Shown: positions 57,955-64,000 of the stretch, piece after piece
Position numbering within the stretch: position 1 is the first letter of the stretch
Layout of the letters: the number at the start of each line of letters is the position of its first letter
NCBI RefSeq assembly: GCF_045291395.1
Contig: NZ_CP152342.1
Span: 2,356,001-2,420,000, forward strand
DNA length: 64,000 nucleotides
Direction: 5' to 3'
Origin: MR-S7 sp000400995
GTDB lineage: Bacteria; Pseudomonadota; Gammaproteobacteria; Burkholderiales; Burkholderiaceae_C
The notes under the pieces: generated by a model
Seen by the model: only the letters and a program-made list of their open reading frames with translations
Database searches by the model: none
What the model was told of the DNA's origin: nothing
Position numbers and translations under genes: made by a program

Positions 57955-60656
57955 AGCTCCGCGATCTCCTGCGTGGATGTGGCCAGCACCACGCGCTGCA
58001 CGCCGCCCTCCTCCAGGGACACCTGCACCTGCCAATCCGATGCCAGGAAGTCCGCCGGCAGCCGGAAAACGTCACGCCCCTCCACGGCATCCTCGAACAC
58101 CTGCTCCCCATCGGCCCACACGGTCAGTGTCAGCGGGTAGGTAGACGCTACCACCTCTGCCGCCGCGAAGGACACCGGGCGGGGCACGCGGAACACCTTC
58201 GAGCGGAAGGTGGCGCGCATCAGCGCCTGCGCACCCTCCCACTTCATGATCCGCGTGCCGCGCAGCACGTAGAGCTGGTCCTGCAGCTTGTCGAAGTGCG
58301 CAGCGTCGAACCCCTCCTCCAGGAAGAAAATCCCCGCTCCCCCGGCCGGGTCGATCAGGAACCCCTTGCGCGGCTGGCCGGGCTCCGGCTCGTAGCTCCC
58401 AAAGTACAGGCCCTCGTACATCTGGCCTATCAGCGTGTGCGGCCGCATCTTGAGCCAGTCTTCGCGCAGCAGCAGGCCTGCCGTAAGGATGCGCGGCCCG
58501 CCCGCGCCAAACCAGCACAGCCCGTCGTTGGAGGCCCACGCCACCCCCGCGCCCATGCCCACGATGGAGCGCGGCGCGATGCAGCCCTGCGGCACCTCCA
58601 GCGGCACCTGGTCCAGCAGCTCGGGCGACGAGCCTGTCACCAGCAGCGGGTTGCCGGTGGTCAGGATCAGCATGTTCTGCCCGTAGACGCCCAGGCCCAC
58701 CGGCGTGGCATCGGCCGGCACTGCGTCGTAGGCAATCGGCCACGCATAGGGCGTATACGCCTCGCAGAACCGCACCGACTTGCCCGTGATGCCCGCCAGC
58801 ATGCCGTTCCACATGGGCGTAAGACAGCGCAGCGGCTCCTCGACGTGGTCATCACCGCCACCTCGCGGCACGCCCGGCGCGGTGAGCCAGGTCTTACTGG
58901 GCAGCACCTCGCCCAAATCCTGGTTGGCATCCATGGCGGTGCTGGCGGGCCACGCGGCCTCCAGCAGAAAGAAGAAGTCCGCATCGCCCGTGCTGCCCGC
59001 CTGGGTGCGGTACACGCGGATGCGGTTGATGCCATAGCCCCCGGTGGGCGGCGCGGCGAAGTCCGACAGCGTCACCGTCTCCTTGACCGTGCGCTCGACC
59101 ACCGCGCTGACCGGGCTCGGCGCACTCTCCCAGCCCCAGTCGTTGACGTAGGTGTAGACGTAGAAGTAGTCCTCCACCACGCGCTTCCTGCCGATGTACA
59201 GCGTGGCCACCAGCGCCTCGTGGTACACCTCGGCCGTCGCGGGCACGATCTTCTTGATCGCGATGGCCGAACCAGCACCCGCCTCCGTGGTTTCAATGCG
59301 CAGCTGCGGCGCGCCGCCTGCGTCCACCTCGTCGGTCAGCTTCAGGCCCGGGACGGGGGCGAGCGCGCTCCTGAGCGATGCCGCTGTCACCACCGGCGGG
59401 TAGGTGCCAGCGCCCGCGGTAAGCGTGATCGACACAGGCGCAGCGGCATTCACTGCCACCTGCCACCGATCCCCGGGAGCGGCGTTGGTGCCCAGCCAGT
59501 CCCTGCCTACCACCAGAGCCGCCGCCCTGGGGGGATTGCGCTTGATGACGATGGACTGACCCGTCGTGGTCGCGCCCATCACCATCCACACGCCGCTGGC
59601 CTGGCCGGTGCTCGTGCTCGTCTCGGGGTTGTAGCTCTCGGGCACATACACTTGGTCGCTGGCCGATACGCCGGCCGCCATCAGCGCGGCGACGATGCTG
59701 GATTTGGAATTGCCCGTGAGCTTCACAGACCAGCGCTGCACCCCGGACACCAAGCCCGCCAGCGTGTCCCCGGCCTGCAGCGTCGCAAGCGCAGCCTCGG
59801 GCACGAACAGGCTGTAGATGGACGCCGTCACCGCATTGACGGAATACAGCGTGGCCCCTCCATCCGAGCCGCCGGCACCGCCCACGGCGGAGAGCAAGTC
59901 GGAAAGCGAGGTGGAGCCCGGGTCGTAGTCCGTCTTGCTGCCCGCCACTGCCGCCACGTTGAAGGGCACGCCCACGGCATCGGCGATCACCCACACGCCC
60001 CCCGGGATCTGCTCGTCGTCGCTTCCTGCCACATAGGCGCGCAGCCCATCGAGCGCGTCGAACGTGGCCGCGAATGCCTCGGGCGTCATCTCCGGCCCGC
60101 CCGGCGTGCCGATGGTGAAGGACTGGTCAGGCAGGCCCTTGACGCGCGCCACGCACCGCACGCCCAGCGCCGAGGCGCGGACGTTCGCCTCTGGGTAGGC
60201 CACACGGTACTTGCCCACGTCGGGGTCTACTTCGGCTTCGCTCACCGAGACGGCCGGGGCCCGCGCCGGCGCGGGCACGCCCAGCGGGCGGTGCGCCACA
60301 GGGTTCACTGACGGGTTCGCGGCCGACAGCGCCAAGTTGTCCGTCACCTTCGGATAGCCGTCGCCCGAATACACCGTGCGCTCGGACACGTCCTCGATGT
60401 CGAACCCCATGGCCGCGTGCACCAGCTTGGGCCAGGCCAGCCAGTAGCGCTCGTCGCTGGGCGCATCGCGGCCCATGCGGTAGATCGTCTGTGTGCCCGC
60501 AGGCGCCGCGAAGACCTGGGCGGGCTCGCGCCAGGGGCGCAGATCGCCGCGCCCCGGCTTCTGGTTGAGCGATACCGCACCCTGGCCCTCGGGGATCAGC
60601 TTGGCCTCGGCCGCGCGGTTTTCTCCCAGGAATGAGGAAAGGACGATGGATGGCAT
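57951..60656 (-). CDS. Large phage tail / virion structural protein
   Basis: 901 residues, MPSIVLSSFLGENRAAEAKL. Landmarks are FNVAAVAGSKTDYDPGST, YVYTYVNDWGWESAPSPVSA (fibronectin-like) and the C-terminal FRLPADFLASDWQVQVSLEE. In related podovirus-like prophages this protein precedes the tip protein; probably a tail tube or nozzle component. Function not certain. Confidence 0.75.
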   Translation of the reverse strand: MPSIVLSSFLGENRAAEAKLIPEGQGAVSLNQKPGRGDLRPWREPAQVFAAPAGTQTIYRMGRDAPSDERYWLAWPKLVHAAMGFDIEDVSERTVYSGDGYPKVTDNLALSAANPSVNPVAHRPLGVPAPARAPAVSVSEAEVDPDVGKYRVAYPEANVRASALGVRCVARVKGLPDQSFTIGTPGGPEMTPEAFAATFDALDGLRAYVAGSDDEQIPGGVWVIADAVGVPFNVAAVAGSKTDYDPGSTSLSDLLSAVGGAGGSDGGATLYSVNAVTASIYSLFVPEAALATLQAGDTLAGLVSGVQRWSVKLTGNSKSSIVAALMAAGVSASDQVYVPESYNPETSTSTGQASGVWMVMGATTTGQSIVIKRNPPRAAALVVGRDWLGTNAAPGDRWQVAVNAAAPVSITLTAGAGTYPPVVTAASLRSALAPVPGLKLTDEVDAGGAPQLRIETTEAGAGSAIAIKKIVPATAEVYHEALVATLYIGRKRVVEDYFYVYTYVNDWGWESAPSPVSAVVERTVKETVTLSDFAAPPTGGYGINRIRVYRTQAGSTGDADFFFLLEAAWPASTAMDANQDLGEVLPSKTWLTAPGVPRGGGDDHVEEPLRCLTPMWNGMLAGITGKSVRFCEAYTPYAWPIAYDAVPADATPVGLGVYGQNMLILTTGNPLLVTGSSPELLDQVPLEVPQGCIAPRSIVGMGAGVAWASNDGLCWFGAGGPRILTAGLLLREDWLKMRPHTLIGQMYEGLYFGSYEPEPGQPRKGFLIDPAGGAGIFFLEEGFDAAHFDKLQDQLYVLRGTRIMKWEGAQALMRATFRSKVFRVPRPVSFAAAEVVASTYPLTLTVWADGEQVFEDAVEGRDVFRLPADFLASDWQVQVSLEEGGVQRVVLATSTQEIAEL

Positions 60657-60669
60657 CAGCGCGCCCCCT

Positions 60670-61266
60670 TCAAGCGCCCGCGGGCCAGCCCGCTTCGATG
60701 TCGTAGACCTGCAGTTCTACGGCGCTGGCTGCGGCGATGGCCTCATGGTGGGCGCGCTCCGCGCTGAAACATGCCTGTACGTGCACTGCGATGGCCGCGG
60801 CGATGGCCTGCACTTCCGCTACGGTGAGCGTCAACCAGCCGGACGCGGACTTGAAATCCACCGACTCCACCCCGGCCGCCTGCGCATTGGCGATGACGCT
60901 GGTGATCCGGTTCTGATCGTCAATGGCCGTTCCGACCGTAATGCCGCCGGGCAACGTGATGCCCCCCGTCTCGCGCTGCCAGCGCATGTCCGTGACAGCG
61001 CGCTGCAGGTTGGCGCGCACGTCCTCAACGGGCAGCGGCTGGGCCTGCCAGACACGCACCCACGCTGCGCCGCGCGCCTCGATGCAGCCCGGCTGCAGCA
61101 CATGCGTGGCGGGGTTGTGCTCGGGCTGCTCGTCAGTCAGGGTGTAGAGGCCCGCCGCGTTGCGCTCGTCTTCGGTGGCGAGCTCACCGTAAGACGTGTT
61201 TCGGTGTGCCAACCGGAAGTCGTGCAGCGACACGAACTCGCGGGCAATGGAAGGCTCGTAGAACAT
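60670..61266 (-). CDS. DUF4376 domain phage tail-fibre-associated protein
   Basis: 198 residues. The C-terminal half, VRANLQRAVTDMRWQRETGG, ITLPGGITVGTAIDDQNRIT, FKSASGWLTLTVAEVQAIAA and VHVQACFSAERAH, is DUF4376. Usually next to fibre genes. ATG overlaps the previous stop. Confidence 0.85.
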   Translation of the reverse strand: MFYEPSIAREFVSLHDFRLAHRNTSYGELATEDERNAAGLYTLTDEQPEHNPATHVLQPGCIEARGAAWVRVWQAQPLPVEDVRANLQRAVTDMRWQRETGGITLPGGITVGTAIDDQNRITSVIANAQAAGVESVDFKSASGWLTLTVAEVQAIAAAIAVHVQACFSAERAHHEAIAAASAVELQVYDIEAGWPAGA

Positions 61267-61793
61267 CAGAAGTTCTCCCCAAAGAAAAGTGCGCTCAGCG
61301 TCGCAGGCGTGTAGTCGATGTCGAGATAGGCATGCGCCCAGCGCGACTGGACACTTGCGACGCTTTTTGAGGCGAAAACGAACTCCCACGAGGCGCTGGG
61401 AGAACGAATGCGCTCCGTGGTGAAGTCACGCGAATTCAATTCGCCAGAGGTGATGGAAGACGATTGCCATGCGCCGCCCACGGGCGCCATCAGCGACGCG
61501 CCAAATAACCCATCCGGCCCACCAGGCGATATCACCCGTACAAAAGCAAACTCCCGTGCATTCGCCACATTAGGGTTTAGGTGCCACCCAATAGCAATCG
61601 AATTCACCACGGAGCTCTCTGGCACAGCTCCTGAGATAGGGAAGCGGAAATTGCCGCCGATGTAGTCATTGACCGCAACCGAGCCCGTGTGCACCGCAGC
61701 GGTCGCGCTGTTGCCGTTCACGTTCGCAAGGTCTGCGACCGTGAACCCCACTCCGGAAACAACGGCACTCGGCCACACGCGCACTGTAGGCAT
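61266..61793 (-). CDS. Phage virion protein, unknown
   Basis: 175 residues, MPTVRVWPSAVVSGVGFTVA. Beta-rich with REFAFVRVISPGGPDGLFGA and YLDIDYTPATLSALFFGENF at the C-terminus. Coupled by overlaps on both sides to DUF4376 and the fibre gene, so a virion or fibre accessory is likely. Confidence 0.7.
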   Translation of the reverse strand: MPTVRVWPSAVVSGVGFTVADLANVNGNSATAAVHTGSVAVNDYIGGNFRFPISGAVPESSVVNSIAIGWHLNPNVANAREFAFVRVISPGGPDGLFGASLMAPVGGAWQSSSITSGELNSRDFTTERIRSPSASWEFVFASKSVASVQSRWAHAYLDIDYTPATLSALFFGENF

Positions 61794-63019
61794 CAGGCAT
61801 TCACTTTCGCGGCGGCGAGCCACGCATTTCCGTTCGTCACGCCGTCGAAGAACAGCGAAACCATCGTGTAGCTATTGACATTAGTGTGGATGGCGGGAGC
61901 TGTGGCTGATCCCACGAAAGCGACGATGCCCCCTTGCGCAGCCCAGGTGACAGAGCGCCCGCCCGTGGCGTCCTGCCCAAGAAGCAATTGGTAGTTGCCG
62001 GGCCCGGGCGCCGTAAATGTGATCGTGCAGTTGGCCGTCAGCGTCACGCCCTGCTTCTGGCCGTTGGAAAAATCGATAGTCTTTGCTGAGCCCGAGTTCC
62101 CCGCGTTGTAGTACCCACCACCGCCGAAGTGGACGTACTTGGCCCGCGCCCCACCATTCATATCCTGCCGGCCCGACCATGCGTTGGCAGCATTCAGCAA
62201 CGGTACCGTGTCGCCGCTCGTGCCCGTGTTCTTTGTGGCCGCCGTCCCCAGCGTCCCGATGGCCACGCCGGCTGCGTCCAGGTTCGTCTTATCGGCGGCG
62301 GACATGAAGCCCGCCGTAGCGGTGGTGGCCGCAGCGTGCGCGGCGCCGCCCAGGCCGACGTGGTCCGTGATCTGCCGCTGCAGCTTCCCCAGCGCCACCA
62401 GCACCGTGTCCGCTGCCGCGATGGCCGCGTTGGTGGCGGTGGACAGGCCTGTGAGCGTGGCCGCGCGCACGTCGGTGAAGAAGTCGCGCCAGCTCTTGTC
62501 CCCGCGCCAATACTGGGCAGCGGTCCCGGCGGCAGCCTTCGGCTCCTTCTCGCCGTCCAGTTCCTCGATGGCCGCCTGCACGTCTGTGGCAGCGACGCCC
62601 CCTGCGGGCGTGAATGCAATGCCGGACGCTGGCAGGTCAGATGCCCCGCCCACCTGGATGAACCGCTCCGCGCCTCCGCGGGTGAACCGCAGCTCCACGA
62701 AGTCCCCGCTCACATAAGCCTGAGGCGTTGTGCCCTCCTGGCCGCGCTGCACAGTGATGCGGCACTCGCCCGGCGTGGCGTTGTCCACGGCCGTGCAGCG
62801 CATGATCTCGACGCTGGACTCATCCGATCCGGAGCGCTTGTACGCCGTGAGCACATACCAGTCGCCGCCAGTGGGGTTGAGAAGCGTCCCCGCAGCGCCA
62901 TCCGACAGGCGAAGTACGCCATAGTCCAGTTCCGTCTCCGGGGTGCCGGTGGTGGGCGCATCCTTCACCGAAGCGACGAAGCGCGACCCGAAATCGTTCA
63001 GAAAAAGCTGTTTGGCCAT
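61793..63019 (-). CDS. Phage tail fibre protein
   Basis: 408 residues, MAKQLFLNDFGSRFVASVKD. Adaptor-like N-terminus, then PQAYVSGDFVELRFTRGGAE, KLQRQITDHVGLGGAAHAAA, TATAGFMSAADKTNLDAAGV (common fibre motif) and a Gly-rich beta C-terminus ending GVTNGNAWLAAAKVNA. Probable receptor-binding fibre. Confidence 0.8.
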   Translation of the reverse strand: MAKQLFLNDFGSRFVASVKDAPTTGTPETELDYGVLRLSDGAAGTLLNPTGGDWYVLTAYKRSGSDESSVEIMRCTAVDNATPGECRITVQRGQEGTTPQAYVSGDFVELRFTRGGAERFIQVGGASDLPASGIAFTPAGGVAATDVQAAIEELDGEKEPKAAAGTAAQYWRGDKSWRDFFTDVRAATLTGLSTATNAAIAAADTVLVALGKLQRQITDHVGLGGAAHAAATTATAGFMSAADKTNLDAAGVAIGTLGTAATKNTGTSGDTVPLLNAANAWSGRQDMNGGARAKYVHFGGGGYYNAGNSGSAKTIDFSNGQKQGVTLTANCTITFTAPGPGNYQLLLGQDATGGRSVTWAAQGGIVAFVGSATAPAIHTNVNSYTMVSLFFDGVTNGNAWLAAAKVNA

Positions 63020-63021
63020 GG

Positions 63022-63297
63022 TCAGTAATCCTTGATGCGAACCTTCAGCTCTTCTTCTTTCGCGCGGCCATCGTTGGTGTAGGCCACGACGGTGATCTTG
63101 TAGACATCACCGTTTGCGCCGCCCTGCACCCAGACCTTCACCCGGGGGTGCGAGAGCGCGAACGTCACAGAGAGGCCGGTCGGCGGCTCCACGAAAACTT
63201 CGGCGTCCACCAGGATGTCGTCCGGCGGCAGGAACTCGCTGTAGTCCAGGTCGTAGTCGCGGACATCGCGCGGCTGTTGAGTAGCGGCAAATGGCAC
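63022..63297 (-). CDS. Phage fibre-tail adaptor-like protein
   Basis: 91 residues, MPFAATQQPRDVRDYDLDYS, with VKVWVQGGANGDVYKITVVA and YTNDGRAKEEELKVRIKDY. Immunoglobulin-like beta strand pattern; resembles phage proteins annotated as fibre-tail adaptors. 2 nt upstream of the fibre gene. Confidence 0.7.
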   Translation of the reverse strand: MPFAATQQPRDVRDYDLDYSEFLPPDDILVDAEVFVEPPTGLSVTFALSHPRVKVWVQGGANGDVYKITVVAYTNDGRAKEEELKVRIKDY

Positions 63298-63300
63298 CCG

Positions 63301-63918
63301 TTACCTCACATAAAAAACGTTGTCGGTGAACGCAACCATGAAGGTTTGCGCATCGACGGCCGGCTCATCGAACTGCACCCGCTTGACGACGCCCCCTTGG
63401 ACATAGATCTGCGCCTCGCCCAGGACCACCACCGGTGCCGTGCGCAGCCGGCGCAGCAGGGCCACGGGCTCGGCGCGCGCAAGTCCTGCCGCCATCCCGC
63501 GCACCAGCGCCCGCGGCGCGATGTCCGCGCTTGCGCGCGCCACTGCCTGATGCTGCGAGCGGCGCACCGTGCCTGCGGACAGCGCGATGACCGCCCCGGC
63601 AGTCGCATGCACCAGCGAGCGCACCGCAGGGGTGCGCACCACCATCTCGGCGCGGCCCTGCAGCGCGAGCAGGGCCCGCGCCACGACATGCCCGGCACCG
63701 GCAGCGACTGCCCGCGCCGTGACCTGGGCAGCGACCCCCACCAGCCCCGCCACGCGTGCCTGCACATCGGCGCTGGCCAGCGCGCCCACCACCGCAGCAC
63801 GCACCGCGCGCGGCTTCACGGCCACGCTTGCGTAGGCGAGCGCATCCACGAGAACACGCACCGCCACGTCCCGCGGTGCCGCGTTGAGCGCTACCGAGTT
63901 GAAGCGGCTGCGGTTCAC
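63301..63918 (-). CDS. Phage protein with degenerate Ala/Val/Arg-rich repeats
   Basis: 205 residues, MNRSRFNSVALNAAPRDVAV. Most of the body consists of degenerate units of about 12 to 25 residues with alternating V-R-A / A-V pattern, suggesting a regular beta or solenoid-like stack. C-terminal FDEPAVDAQTFMVAFTDNVF. Position next to the adaptor suggests a tail role. Confidence 0.65.
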   Translation of the reverse strand: MNRSRFNSVALNAAPRDVAVRVLVDALAYASVAVKPRAVRAAVVGALASADVQARVAGLVGVAAQVTARAVAAGAGHVVARALLALQGRAEMVVRTPAVRSLVHATAGAVIALSAGTVRRSQHQAVARASADIAPRALVRGMAAGLARAEPVALLRRLRTAPVVVLGEAQIYVQGGVVKRVQFDEPAVDAQTFMVAFTDNVFYVR

Positions 63919-63931
63919 TGGGCCCGCTCCT

Positions 63932-64000
63932 TTACACCAGGGTCAGCGTGAAATCCCCCGTCGAGGGGTTGCTGTCCACCTGGTACTTGTCGTTGACGGT
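63932..64000 (-). CDS. C-terminal end of a phage gene (partial, runs off right edge)
   Basis: 23 codons ending in TAA at 63932: TVNDKYQVDSNPSTGDFTLT then LV. The rest is outside the window. The AAAGGAGC for the next gene follows its stop, as in the rest of the late operon. Confidence 0.6.
   Translation of the reverse strand, partial: TVNDKYQVDSNPSTGDFTLTLV

Noticed and set aside
38493..64000. Diversity-generating retroelement in the podovirus-like prophage
   Set aside because: I looked because BPP-1-like phages carry one; no reverse transcriptase or template/variable repeat is visible in this window. It could lie outside.
1..64000. CRISPR array or rRNA genes
   Set aside because: No regularly spaced direct repeats of CRISPR size and no rRNA sequence were seen.

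Overview
The window is GC-rich betaproteobacterial DNA. Its housekeeping block (ihfA, pheT, pheS, rplT, rpmI, infC, thrS, tRNA-Pro, tRNA-His, ppiD), its codon use and its dispersed palindromic repeats of the AAGCGCT type all point to Burkholderiales, most likely Comamonadaceae (Acidovorax / Alicycliphilus / Comamonas / Delftia relatives). Genus assignment is inference. About three quarters of the window is accessory DNA in three separate blocks.

Block 1 (1 to about 17 kb) is one end of an ICE-like island. It carries backbone genes known from Tn4371-like elements: the N-terminus of a DUF2285-type protein, two DUF2958 genes, DUF736, ParB, DUF932 and a RadC-like JAMM protein. A long leader repeat stands in front of three of these genes. 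An XRE regulator next to an AT-rich unknown gene is a cargo pair. The main cargo is an arsenic operon: arsR, arsI-type C-As lyase, thioredoxin-type arsC, acr3, an arsK-like MFS gene, glutaredoxin-type arsC and arsH. Together they sense As(III), reduce As(V), export As(III) and detoxify organoarsenicals. No integrase lies between this cargo and tRNA-Pro.

The core block (17.1 to 25.5 kb, all minus strand) runs thrS-infC-rpmI-rplT-pheS-pheT-ihfA-merR-tRNA-Pro. In front of thrS I can reconstruct a complete transcription attenuator: a Thr-rich leader peptide, a perfect terminator hairpin, and two mutually exclusive alternative pairings.

Block 2 (25501 to 36306) is a 10.8 kb integrative element in tRNA-His, bounded by a 42-bp direct repeat. 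It has a tyrosine integrase translationally coupled to a HigB/HigA pair, a second HigBA pair whose antitoxin is frameshifted, an iteron-like array, a small DNA-binding protein, a TOPRIM primase, a DUF927 helicase and decayed genes. It has been invaded by an IS3-family element and holds an IS21 remnant.

ppiD follows, then a degenerate tRNA-Val-like site (38369 to 38464) that marks the edge of Block 3. Block 3 is the late region of a podovirus-like prophage running off the right edge. Tail and virion genes, mostly overlapping by a few bases, end in one reading frame of about 9.7 kb that encodes a polyvalent protein of about 3,217 residues. This protein has ParB-like, nuclease-like, ADP-ribosyltransferase-like, two metallopeptidase-like and LPD38-like regions. 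Cargo genes sit between the virion genes. The most interesting is a DprA-like plus phosphoribosyltransferase operon (49335 to 50956) with its own LexA-type operator and terminator, a probable anti-phage / toxin-antitoxin module.

Several genes are broken by apparent loss of one base next to G or C runs (parB, higA, a 33.2 kb gene, a 51.5 kb membrane gene). Sequencing error is therefore a live alternative to real pseudogenes.
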